Assembly: GCA_030616935.1 (NCBI GenBank)
Contig: JAUWWJ010000115.1
Coordinates: forward strand, 1 to 5,881
DNA: 5,881 bases
Reading direction: 5' to 3'
DNA from: Planctomycetaceae bacterium
GTDB lineage: Bacteria; Planctomycetota; Planctomycetia; Pirellulales; UBA1268
The translations under genes were made by a program, and so were the position numbers. Below are positions 1 to 5,421 of this stretch, one piece after another. Within the stretch, counting starts at the first letter, position 1; each line of letters starts with the position of its first letter. The notes below the pieces were generated by a model. It did not search any database and was not told the DNA's origin. It saw nothing but the letters and a program-made list of their open reading frames with translations.

Positions 1-51
1 CGCACGTGTTGTGAAATCTGCCTACATGAACCCCGTCTAGTTCGTACAAAT

Positions 52-624
52 ATGCCTGATCCACCTCTCAGACAAAGTAAATCACGGGTCCCAATTCATT
101 TGGAAGTTGGGCGAATACGCGTTGAGTTCTTATGGAGCAACGATCGGTGGCGCCATCTTTTTCGCATAGATGACAAGGACTGCCTGCAATCGGTTGAAGG
201 AGACCACATCCCAACAGACAACGACATACTCCCTATCCCTACGGGCATCTCGGAGAGGTGGCCAGCCTCACCCGTTATCACAGAGGTCACACCAACCAAA
301 GCAATGGGGCAGGGAGCCCTTGTCGCAGTCGGACTGGCTGGACGTTCACATTTTTCAGCCAGTTTAACAGCCTCTAAAGCCAAAAAAGACACCATTCTTG
401 TTGAGGTGGCCTGCAGGGTCTTCGAGGCACCAGAATGGCTTGGTTCTACCTATTCATGTAACGAAAAAGAACCTCCAGACGATCTCATTACAATCAAGCC
501 AGAGCCAGTTGAACCATTTGATCGGCCTTTGACCGTTCTTTGGTCGTATTGTGTTTCAGTGGGCGGTATTGAGGCGGTTCACCCTGCATCTTGCGGCAGA
601 CTGCTCTTTCCGTCAAATTGTTGA
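52..624 (+). CDS. Conserved hypothetical protein, planctomycete type
   Basis: A 190-residue protein of unknown function. There is no signal peptide, membrane segment or recognisable catalytic motif. The centre, about residues 25-120, alternates hydrophobic and polar residues in a beta-rich manner, with a W-x-x-D-R-W-x-H-x-F-R-I pattern, a QSVEGD segment, and a GQGALVAVGLAGRSHFSAS stretch followed by VEVACRVFE. I associate this order with short planctomycete hypothetical proteins, but that is from memory. The ATG at 52 is the first in frame, yet it has no Shine-Dalgarno sequence and the frame stays open to the left edge, so the true start may lie upstream. The gene ends in TGA, 63 nt before the next gene on the same strand; that gap contains the 10-bp palindrome GGCGATCGCC (642-651) and no terminator. 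Coding status is fairly secure, function is not. Confidence 0.7.
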   Translation: MPDPPLRQSKSRVPIHLEVGRIRVEFLWSNDRWRHLFRIDDKDCLQSVEGDHIPTDNDILPIPTGISERWPASPVITEVTPTKAMGQGALVAVGLAGRSHFSASLTASKAKKDTILVEVACRVFEAPEWLGSTYSCNEKEPPDDLITIKPEPVEPFDRPLTVLWSYCVSVGGIEAVHPASCGRLLFPSNC

Positions 625-687
625 GGGGAAAGCGGTCATCTGGCGATCGCCCCGTAGCAATGTCGAAAGAGTTGATGGAAGGTTCTG

Positions 688-1272
688 ATGTTTGATGTTA
701 TCGAACGGCTCAAAGCCGAATGGACTGACAAATATGTAGTAATCGACTCGCCAGCACCGGAGCTCAGTCGGTTTGCAAAAACCACCGGCACAGTGCGGGC
801 CGTCAATATGAATGGTCGATGCCTCGTAGAGTTTGATCAGTTCAACAACATTGCCTGGTACGACATTGACCCTTCACATCTCAAGGTCGTGACAGAACCA
901 CTGCCAAAGCCAGAAAAACAGGCAAAGGCCAAAGCAGCCCCTGCGGTCAAAACTTCATCTTCAAAAGCATCTTCGCCACAGAAAAAATCAACTGCTGATA
1001 TTCTTGCGGCGGCGCGGGCCGGCGGCTCAAAGCCGGCTGGCAAACTTTCTACTGCTGATATTTTGGCGAAGGCTCGAGGGGCTAAAACGCCCCCCCCTCC
1101 TGCGACTGCCGATCCAACGCCCGATGAATCGGCATTACCTGAAGAAAAAATTACCTCGAATGAAACACCTGAGCAGGATGAATCGCCTCAAGTCAAAGAG
1201 TCTCCAGCGGGTGATCTGCCAACAACAACGGCAGAAAAAATTGCCTGGTGCAGGCAACACGATGCACAGTAA
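688..1272 (+). CDS. SH3-like domain protein with repeated STADILA motifs
   Basis: A 194-residue soluble protein, not functionally characterised as far as I know. Residues 1-68 look like a compact beta-barrel of SH3/KOW type: MFDVIERLKAEWTDKYV, then TGTVRAVNMNGRCLVEF and NIAWYDIDPSHLKVV. Residues 70-100 are a Lys/Ala/Ser/Pro linker. STADILAAAR (101-110) and STADILAKAR (121-130) are near-identical predicted helices. A second Pro/Glu-rich disordered stretch (133-178) follows, and the C-terminus TTAEKIAWCRQHDAQ contains what looks like a third, degenerate copy (180-189). I recall planctomycete proteins with this layout and a C-R-x-H-D ending. The start is supported by GGAAGG (677-682), 5 nt before the ATG. 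The lipoprotein gene follows 54 nt downstream with no terminator between, suggesting co-transcription. A scaffold or adaptor role is only inference from the short repeated motifs in flexible linkers. Confidence 0.8.
   Translation: MFDVIERLKAEWTDKYVVIDSPAPELSRFAKTTGTVRAVNMNGRCLVEFDQFNNIAWYDIDPSHLKVVTEPLPKPEKQAKAKAAPAVKTSSSKASSPQKKSTADILAAARAGGSKPAGKLSTADILAKARGAKTPPPPATADPTPDESALPEEKITSNETPEQDESPQVKESPAGDLPTTTAEKIAWCRQHDAQ
988..1077 (+). repeat. In-gene direct repeat encoding two STADILA motifs
   Basis: Two copies of a 10-codon unit begin at 988 and 1048, exactly 60 nt apart, and encode STADILAAAR and STADILAKAR. Only ACTGCTGATATT (991-1002 and 1051-1062) is identical at the DNA level; the remaining codons have diverged synonymously or nearly so. 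That points to an old duplication kept by selection on the peptide rather than a recent DNA duplication. Confidence 0.8.
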
Positions 1273-1312
1273 CTCAATCACAACAGCAACCGTCTGGCAA
1301 TAAAAACCGTTC

Positions 1313-1320
1313 AAGGAGGA
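1313..1320 (+). promoter_or_regulatory. Strong Shine-Dalgarno site of the Coa1-like lipoprotein gene
   Basis: AAGGAGGA lies 6 nt before the ATG at 1327. It is an almost full anti-SD match and by far the best ribosome binding site in the window. It fixes the lipoprotein start and suggests efficient translation. Most neighbouring genes (ktrA, ktrB, smpB, the propeller gene) show no clear site. Confidence 0.85.
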
Positions 1321-1326
1321 ACAGAC

Positions 1327-1818
1327 ATGCTTCTACGTCAGGTATATAAAAAATTAATTGCCCCAGTTTTTTTTCTTTGCATACCTTTTGTTCTTTCCGG
1401 CTGCGGACGCATCGCAAATCATCCGCTGGTGAATATGGCAAAAGAAGAAGTTGCGATAAACAATCGCTCTCAGACATTCTTGGGTGAACCAATCACCTGG
1501 AAAGGAACAGTTACTGGCCGAGCCAATGAAGTCGATGGAATTGGCGCTATGCAAATTCCCGTTGTTGGCTCAAAAGCAGCGGCAACGGTCATTGTTGAAG
1601 GAAAGAAGTTCGGTGACGAGTGGGGCGTGACGCTTCTGGAAATTCGTCCAAAGAATGGGGATGAGAAACTCTCACTGACCGCCGATCTTGCTACACGAAG
1701 CGGAGTTGAGACACCAAAATTTGATCCGAATGCGACCCAACCAACTTCTCCAAAAACTGCTCCGCCACCGGCCGAAATAACAATTGAACTGCCGCCCGGA
1801 CTACCCGGACAAGAGTAA
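1327..1818 (+). CDS. Lipoprotein with cytochrome oxidase assembly factor Coa1-like domain
   Basis: A 163-residue predicted lipoprotein. The N-terminus has a short basic region (R4, K8, K9), a hydrophobic core (10-23) and a lipobox L-S-G-C at 23-26, so cleavage and lipidation are expected at Cys26. Residues 35-117 resemble the bacterial Coa1 family: a helix (MAKEEVAINNRSQTF), then LGEPI (52-56), a G-x-V-x-G strand pair, IPVVGSKA (77-84) and the strands ATVIVEGKK and WGVTLLEIRPK. This order (helix, LGxPI, I-P-V-x-G-x-K, beta meander ending in W...LEI) is characteristic of that fold. In eukaryotes Coa1 helps cytochrome oxidase assembly; many bacterial members have no proven role, so function here is open. 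A Pro/Thr-rich tail (125-163) ends in PPGLPGQE. The gene stops 8 nt before the convergent ktrA stop. It is probably co-transcribed with the STADILA protein upstream. Confidence 0.75.
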   Translation: MLLRQVYKKLIAPVFFLCIPFVLSGCGRIANHPLVNMAKEEVAINNRSQTFLGEPITWKGTVTGRANEVDGIGAMQIPVVGSKAAATVIVEGKKFGDEWGVTLLEIRPKNGDEKLSLTADLATRSGVETPKFDPNATQPTSPKTAPPPAEITIELPPGLPGQE

Positions 1819-1826
1819 GTGCTTTT

Positions 1827-2498
1827 TCAATTCATCTCGCGAAGGCGGGCGAGTTCCTCTTCACGACCAATGACGAGTAGGATCTGATCCTGAATGAGTT
1901 TTGTCCGCCCTTCAGGAAACATCTGAAAACGTCCTTGCATCACATCCCGTAAACCCAAAACGAAGACTCCAACTGAATTACGAAGGTCTGCCTCAGCAAG
2001 TGTTTTCCCTTCGAGTGATTCCGGCACAGTGATTTCGACAACACTGTACTCAGGATCAATTGGTAAGAAATCAAGTACATTTGGCCAACTTGACTTGTCA
2101 GCGAGTTCTTTCGCAACCTCTTCTTCCGGAAACACCACTCGATTTGCACCAAGGTGCGACAAAATCTTCCCGTGCTCTTTTGTCACACCCTTCACAACTA
2201 CATCTCGAGCACCAAGTTCTTTGACGTGCAACGTGGCTAGGAGTGATCGAGAGATTGTTTCGCCAAGTGATATGAAAACTGACGTCGAATCTTTAATCGG
2301 CAAATTTTCGAGTAACTCTCGATCAGTTGCATCACCGATAATTGCCTCCTGAATTACATTTTTGACAGCATCCAATCGGTCACGCCGCTGATCCACGCCG
2401 GTCACCCGACAGCCGTTTGCTGCGAGTTGAGTCGCGAGCGCAGAGCCGAAAGAACCCATTCCAAGCATGATAAAACGTTTGCTACTGGTTGAAGGCAT
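1827..2498 (-). CDS. ktrA: Ktr potassium uptake system, RCK regulatory subunit KtrA
   Basis: A 223-residue cytoplasmic RCK protein that gates the KtrB pore in response to nucleotide; Bacillus KtrA is about 222 residues. Residues 8-142 form the Rossmann-type RCK_N domain: glycine loop G-M-G-S-F-G at 13-18, an acidic residue ending strand 2 (D36, VDQRRDRLD) for ribose contact, GDATD (55-59), and PEEE starting at P124. E125 corresponds to the glutamate that binds a divalent cation at the dimer interface in Bacillus KtrA, by recall of that numbering. Residues 146-223 form the RCK_C domain (YSVVEITVPESLEGKTLAE...DQILLVIGREEEL). The gene follows ktrB by 6 nt with no clear Shine-Dalgarno sequence, so translational coupling within a ktrBA operon is likely. 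TrkA is less likely because it has two tandem RCK repeats of about 450 residues. Identification is secure; the exact ligand (ATP/ADP or NAD) is not shown. Confidence 0.93.
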   Translation of the reverse strand: MPSTSSKRFIMLGMGSFGSALATQLAANGCRVTGVDQRRDRLDAVKNVIQEAIIGDATDRELLENLPIKDSTSVFISLGETISRSLLATLHVKELGARDVVVKGVTKEHGKILSHLGANRVVFPEEEVAKELADKSSWPNVLDFLPIDPEYSVVEITVPESLEGKTLAEADLRNSVGVFVLGLRDVMQGRFQMFPEGRTKLIQDQILLVIGREEELARLREMN

Positions 2499-2504
2499 CG
2501 CACG

Positions 2505-3875
2505 TTAGCCGACAAGCGGCTCCTCCTCAGGGTAGTTGGGCTGGTACGCAGGCCGCTGCCGAGACAGCGCTACTGCAACAGTAATGGGACCAAGACGGCC
2601 CAGAAGCATCAAGACAGCCAAAATAAACTTTCCAGGAATTGTGAGCGATGCAGTAATACCAGTCGACAGCCCGACTGTTCCAAGCGCTGAAATACATTCA
2701 AAAGAGGCATCGAGAAACCAGCGTGGTCGCTCAGCTGCCTTTCCTCCACTTTCGACACCCAGGAGTGCTACGAGCGCAACAAATGCGATTGCCACGAAAA
2801 CTAATGCTGTAGCAGTTGCTCGTTCCACTGCCCGCTCTGGAATGGTTCGCTTTGCAAAATTAGCTCGTTCCTGTCCACGAAAGCTCGCTCCAGCTCGAGT
2901 AAATAGTGTCATGAAAGTACTGACTTTAAATCCCCCACCTGTAGAACCAGGACCTGCGCCTATCGCCATGAGAAGTATCGTAAGGAAGAGTGTCGCACTC
3001 GCCAGACTTCCATACTCGACTGTATGAAAACCCGCAGTACGGCATGTCGTCGTATGAAACAGTCCTAACAAAATACGGTTTGACAACGGCTGGCCTGCCA
3101 AAACACCATCTGACTCAAACACCCAAAAACTTACAGCGCCGAAAGTGAGCAGAACAGCTGTTCCTAATAACATCAACTTCGAATGCATATGCAGTCTATC
3201 CCAGAGAGATTCACGATTCCAAAGACGTGACGTGATATCAAAAAGCACGGGAAAACCAAGTCCTCCAACGATAACGAGACCACAAATAATCAGGTTCACG
3301 GGAATATTGTCGCTGTAGGCCACGAGACTGTCGTCTCCCAGAGAAAACCCCGCATTGCAAAACGCAGATACAGAATGAAAAGCCGCCCTCCAAATGACCT
3401 CGAGAGGCTCACGACTGCCCCACGTCGCAGCGGTCAGTAATAGAAAGCCAATCAATTCTGCTGACAAAACAACAAGGAGAACCATCAAAGCCAACTGGCG
3501 AAGACCTCGGGCAGATTTAATTCCTAGTGTTTCGGCAATTACTGCCCGCTGCCTGACAGTTGCTTCTCCACCAATCTGAAAGATAAGCAGGGTTGTGATC
3601 GTCATAATTCCGAGACCGCCAAGCTGAATAAGAACCAGAATGACCCCCTGTCCGAAGGGTGAAAAGTCTTCGACAGTAGATCGCACCGTCAGCCCTGTTA
3701 CGCAGCAGGCACTGGTTGCAGTGAATGCGGCATCAACAAGGGTTAGCGGTGGCTGTGCTGGCGCACGTGCTGCCGGAAGAGCCAGCAAGCCGGTCCCAAT
3801 TGCAATTGCTCCCAAGTACGTAAAAAACGACCAGCGAGCGGAATAACTGGCGAGAGATCCTGTAAATTCAGCCAT
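2505..3875 (-). CDS. ktrB: Ktr potassium uptake system, membrane pore subunit KtrB
   Basis: A 456-residue integral membrane protein of the Trk/Ktr/HKT superfamily, mediating K+ uptake, often Na+-coupled. Four membrane-pore-membrane repeats are visible, each with its filter glycine: ATSACCVTGLTV (G61), FHSVSAFCNAGF (G176), FHTTTCRTAGF (G282) and CISALGTVGLS (G402). Other hallmarks are IQLGGLGIMT (83-92), the third-repeat gating loop AIGAGPGSTGGGFK (304-317), GRLGPITVAVAL near the end, and the KtrB-like C-terminus YPEEEPLVG. The first-filter wording and the short N-terminus before the first transmembrane helix favour KtrB over TrkH. Length is normal and no filter residue is missing. The ATG at 3875 has no Shine-Dalgarno sequence, but MAEFTGSLASYSARWSFF leads straight into helix 1, so the start is plausible. 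It is the first gene of a ktrBA unit, with a candidate promoter about 100 nt upstream. Confidence 0.94.
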   Translation of the reverse strand: MAEFTGSLASYSARWSFFTYLGAIAIGTGLLALPAARAPAQPPLTLVDAAFTATSACCVTGLTVRSTVEDFSPFGQGVILVLIQLGGLGIMTITTLLIFQIGGEATVRQRAVIAETLGIKSARGLRQLALMVLLVVLSAELIGFLLLTAATWGSREPLEVIWRAAFHSVSAFCNAGFSLGDDSLVAYSDNIPVNLIICGLVIVGGLGFPVLFDITSRLWNRESLWDRLHMHSKLMLLGTAVLLTFGAVSFWVFESDGVLAGQPLSNRILLGLFHTTTCRTAGFHTVEYGSLASATLFLTILLMAIGAGPGSTGGGFKVSTFMTLFTRAGASFRGQERANFAKRTIPERAVERATATALVFVAIAFVALVALLGVESGGKAAERPRWFLDASFECISALGTVGLSTGITASLTIPGKFILAVLMLLGRLGPITVAVALSRQRPAYQPNYPEEEPLVG

Positions 3876-3976
3876 CTGATGCGGCGACTTGGGGTTGTAA
3901 ACCCTGGTCCACCACCCAAAACTCGTTCCAAAGCGTACGACGACGGTCGCGTACTGACCTCGGAACCCGATCCCAC

Positions 3977-4006
3977 ATGATACTTTCCAGACCTCGAGTC
4001 AGGCAA
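3977..4006 (-). promoter_or_regulatory. Candidate sigma-70-type promoter of ktrBA
   Basis: On the minus strand TTGCCT (4001-4006, 4 of 6 to the -35 consensus) and TATCAT (3977-3982, 5 of 6 to the -10) are separated by 18 nt. Transcription would begin near 3970, giving a leader of roughly 95 nt before ktrB. This is a consensus match only; planctomycete promoters are not well enough defined for more confidence. Confidence 0.35.
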
Positions 4007-4122
4007 ACCGTCATGCCGAGAGCCCCGCACGAACGAAAAAATCAAAACCTTTTCCCAAATGTTTGACTCTGGCTGCAAGACGTACATAATGCAGGAGTTC
4101 ACCTCGGTAATTGCAACCTGCC

Positions 4123-4138
4123 ACGGCATTCATGCCGT
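4123..4138. repeat. Perfect small hairpin ACGGCA-TTCA-TGCCGT
   Basis: The arms 4123-4128 and 4133-4138 pair perfectly around the loop TTCA, and A/T at the loop ends could add a pair. A second smaller hairpin, AGCC-TTCA-GGCT (4158-4169), has the same loop 20 nt further on, and GCAGG (4091-4095) can pair with CCTGC (4117-4121) just before. No T-run follows, so these are not intrinsic terminators. Confidence 0.55.
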
Positions 4139-4273
4139 CCCCGCCGCAGCGTTCGGGAGCCTTCAGGCTGTCGCGTAAACAACCGTTTGAGCACAAAAGT
4201 TTGAGGTTCGGGTTTACCCGTCTCTCTGTAGTCTGATCACGATGGTTTTATCTGTAAGGAGTGGTTGGTTTCC

Positions 4274-4495
4274 ATGGCCAGAATTCGAAATGTATTCGAG
4301 ATTATCGAGCTGTACGGGCACGATGAAAACTTTGTTCCTCACGTTAGTGAGGAATTTACACCAACGACGGCACCTGCTGGTTCTCGTCAGAAGATAGATG
4401 TTCTTGCTGAAAGAATTCAGCGTGGCATGCCTCTTTGGCATCCCGAAGATTCAACTGATTCAACTGATCTTGTCACGGCTGGTAATACTGCCTGA
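4274..4495 (+). CDS. Small conserved protein of planctomycete type (73 aa)
   Basis: A 73-residue soluble protein of unknown function, starting MARIRNVFEIIELYGHDE. It continues with EEFTPTTAPAGSRQKIDVL and ERIQRGMPLWHPED, and ends in an S/T/D-rich tail. I recall short planctomycete proteins sharing the MARIRNVFEIIELYGHDE opening, the APAGSxxKI segment and a GxPLWHxxD end, so it is probably a real conserved family, though I cannot name a role. There are no cysteines and no membrane segment; the charge is mixed. The ATG at 4274 is chosen because it gives the conserved-looking start, with AAGGAG at 4256-4261 12 nt upstream. A TTG at 4265 in frame would add three residues but sits only 3 nt from that site. 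The gene ends 25 nt before a strong terminator, so it is a self-contained transcription unit on the + strand. Confidence 0.78.
   Translation: MARIRNVFEIIELYGHDENFVPHVSEEFTPTTAPAGSRQKIDVLAERIQRGMPLWHPEDSTDSTDLVTAGNTA
4448..4465 (+). repeat. Tandem 9-bp repeat in the tail of the small gene
   Basis: GATTCAACT occurs twice head to tail, followed by a partial third copy (GAT), and encodes the D-S-T-D-S-T-D tail. The copies are identical, so this looks like a recent slippage duplication that keeps the frame at a permissive C-terminus. Confidence 0.75.
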
Positions 4496-4520
4496 GTTTG
4501 AATCAAAATTATTGAACTGT

Positions 4521-4565
4521 AAAAATAAGCCAGTACTTCAATTCGAAGAGACTGGCTTATTTTTT
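4521..4565. terminator. Bidirectional intrinsic terminator between the small gene and smpB
   Basis: The arms 4521-4534 (AAAAATAAGCCAGT) and 4551-4564 (ACTGGCTTATTTTT) pair perfectly over 14 bp. The 16-nt loop carries an inner CTTC/GAAG stem (4536-4539 with 4545-4548). The + strand ends in six T residues (4560-4565). On the minus strand the same stem ends in a run of five T, the complement of 4521-4525. It starts 25 nt after the stop of the 73-residue gene and lies 29 nt past the smpB stop, so it serves both convergent genes. Confidence 0.92.
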
Positions 4566-4594
4566 GTACCCAAGGAAATAATTCAAAAAGGTGA

Positions 4595-5116
4595 TCAACG
4601 ACTTCCACGACCTCGGAGAGCAACTGCAATATCTCGTTTCGCTGTCTGTTCCTTTAGTTTCTGTCGCTTGTCGTGAACCTTCCGACCTCGACCAATTCCA
4701 AGCAGAACTTTTACTCGCCCTTCTTTGAAGTATGCCTTCAAAGGAACAAGTGTCAGGCTTTTCTCGTAGGCAAGACTTGCAAATCGAACAATTTCTCGGC
4801 GATGGAGCAAAAGCTTGCGAGGTCGTTTGGGCTGATGATTCAGTTGATTTGCCTTCACGTACTCCGGAATATCACATCCAATCAGCCAGACTTCGTTCTC
4901 TTTGACTCTGCCATACGCCTCGTCCAGTGACATTTTTCCAGATCGGAGACTTTTCACTTCGCTTCCAACAAGGGCAATTCCACATTCCAAGGTGTCAAGA
5001 ATTTCATAGTGATGCCTGGCTTTTCTATTTTCTGCGACAACACGCTCAGCTGAGTTCCCCTTTCCAGAAGTCCCCTTATTGGATTTTCCGCCATTTTTTG
5101 GTTTTGGTGACGCCAT
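4595..5116 (-). CDS. smpB: SsrA-binding protein SmpB (trans-translation)
   Basis: A 173-residue protein that binds tmRNA and delivers it to ribosomes stalled on broken mRNA. The order of conserved elements is complete: NRKARHHYEI (30-39), GIALVGSEVKSLRSGK (46-61), a DEAYGRVKENEVWL strand pair, the NHQPKRPRKLLLHRREI stretch (93-109), then KSLTLVPLKAYFKEGRVKVLLGIGRGRK and HDKR (148-151), which leads into the basic C-terminal tail that enters the mRNA channel in known structures. Residues 1-25 are a Lys/Gly/Ser-rich extension (MASPKPKNGGKSNKGTSGKG) before the core, so the protein is slightly longer than the usual 150-165. The ATG at 5116 was preferred over one at 5194, whose extra 26 residues look unlike SmpB. 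No Shine-Dalgarno sequence precedes 5116. No ssrA gene is visible here. Confidence 0.95.
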   Translation of the reverse strand: MASPKPKNGGKSNKGTSGKGNSAERVVAENRKARHHYEILDTLECGIALVGSEVKSLRSGKMSLDEAYGRVKENEVWLIGCDIPEYVKANQLNHQPKRPRKLLLHRREIVRFASLAYEKSLTLVPLKAYFKEGRVKVLLGIGRGRKVHDKRQKLKEQTAKRDIAVALRGRGSR

Positions 5117-5206
5117 GTGGTTTGTCCGGAAAAATAAATATAGTTGCCGTAAGACAACACTCGTTTGTGTGATCTTTCTTGTGCGACGGTACACTGCGGA
5201 TCATTT

Positions 5207-5234
5207 CGTAAGGCAAGAAAGTCAAACCCTTACG
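5207..5234. repeat. Short inverted repeat CGTAAGG / CCTTACG
   Basis: Seven-base arms at 5207-5213 and 5228-5234 are separated by 14 nt. The spacing between arm centres is 21 nt, about two helical turns, as in many operator sites, but arms of this length can arise by chance. Confidence 0.3.
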
Positions 5235-5289
5235 CATTGCTAGGCATTTGAATTCAAGTGAGACCGCTGGCCAAGCCACATACCATCCG

Positions 5290-5316
5290 CTGTTACACTT
5301 TTTCAAAGTCTAACAG
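5290..5316. repeat. 27-bp near-perfect inverted repeat, possible operator or hairpin
   Basis: CTGTTA (5290-5295) pairs with TAACAG (5311-5316), then a single C/C mismatch (5296/5310), then ACTTT (5297-5301) pairs with AAAGT (5305-5309) around the loop TTC. Eleven of twelve positions pair. No T-run follows on either side, which argues against an intrinsic terminator. It lies about 105 nt before the propeller gene start, in the shared upstream region with smpB. Confidence 0.65.
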
Positions 5317-5421
5317 ACCCTAAAACAGAAGATATGAGGCCAGTCGGCCACTTTTAAGAAACTCGGCAATTACAGAAGTGCAGTTGCCCCCCTAACCTCT
5401 TTCCTTTCGTAGAAAGTAAAA

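Larger units (their letters stand above)
3876..4273. other. Divergent intergenic region, no recognised gene
   Basis: About 400 nt separate ktrB (leftward) from the 73-residue gene (rightward). Short open frames exist on both strands, but none has a ribosome site, family resemblance or coding-like composition. The region contains a candidate leftward promoter (3977-4006) and several small inverted repeats clustered in 4091-4220. AAGGAG at 4256-4261 lies 12 nt before the ATG at 4274, a longer gap than usual. No sigma-70-like promoter for the rightward gene was found. I compared the leftward leader with my memory of the c-di-AMP (ydaO) riboswitch, RNase P, SRP and tmRNA signatures and found no match. 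Confidence 0.6.
5117..5421. other. Divergent intergenic region between smpB and the propeller gene
   Basis: About 305 nt lie between the smpB start (leftward) and the propeller gene start (rightward), so promoters for both should be here. I found no pair of well-spaced -35/-10 hexamers on either strand; TATATT on the minus strand (complement of 5137-5142) could be a -10 for smpB but has no -35 partner. The region holds a 27-bp inverted repeat (5290-5316), a weaker one (5207-5234), the palindrome TTGAATTCAA (5248-5257), and the short hairpin GGCC-AGTC-GGCC (5338-5349). No gene or structured RNA family was recognised. Confidence 0.55.

Noticed and set aside
643..650. GCGATCGC, the HIP1 octamer abundant in cyanobacteria
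   Set aside because: Only a single copy was noticed and the proteins do not suggest a cyanobacterium; a chance palindrome in a short gap.
1004..1303. A 99-codon open frame overlapping the STADILA gene in another frame
   Set aside because: Its product is basic and low-complexity, as expected from frame-shifting a Pro/Lys/Glu-rich linker; the true frame has a ribosome site and repeated motifs.
2536..3027. Long plus-strand open frame of 163 codons opposite ktrB
   Set aside because: It is the antisense shadow of ktrB; the product is Ser/Arg/Thr-rich without family features, while ktrB is unmistakable.
3876..4090. A c-di-AMP (ydaO-type) riboswitch in the ktrB leader, as found for ktr genes in Bacillus
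   Set aside because: None of the conserved blocks I remember for that riboswitch class is present on the minus strand. A covariance model search would settle it.
4011..4196. A 61-codon minus-strand open frame in the ktrB upstream region
   Set aside because: No ribosome site and no family resemblance; it overlaps the hairpin cluster. Treated as a chance open frame.
3897..4217. Inverted pair GTAAACCC (3897-3904) and GGGTTTAC (4210-4217) at the two ends of the ktrB upstream region
   Set aside because: Eight-base matches over about 400 nt are expected by chance about once, so it does not support an element boundary.
4265..4273. TTG at 4265 as start of the 73-residue gene
   Set aside because: It would sit only 3 nt after AAGGAG and adds just M-V-S before the conserved-looking MARIRNVF start. 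The ATG at 4274 is preferred despite the 12-nt spacing.
5117..5194. A longer SmpB starting at 5194 (199 residues)
   Set aside because: The extra 26 residues (MYRRTRKITQTSVVLRQL...) are unlike SmpB N-termini and cover an AT-rich stretch more likely to be the promoter or leader. The ATG at 5116 gives a normal basic N-terminus.
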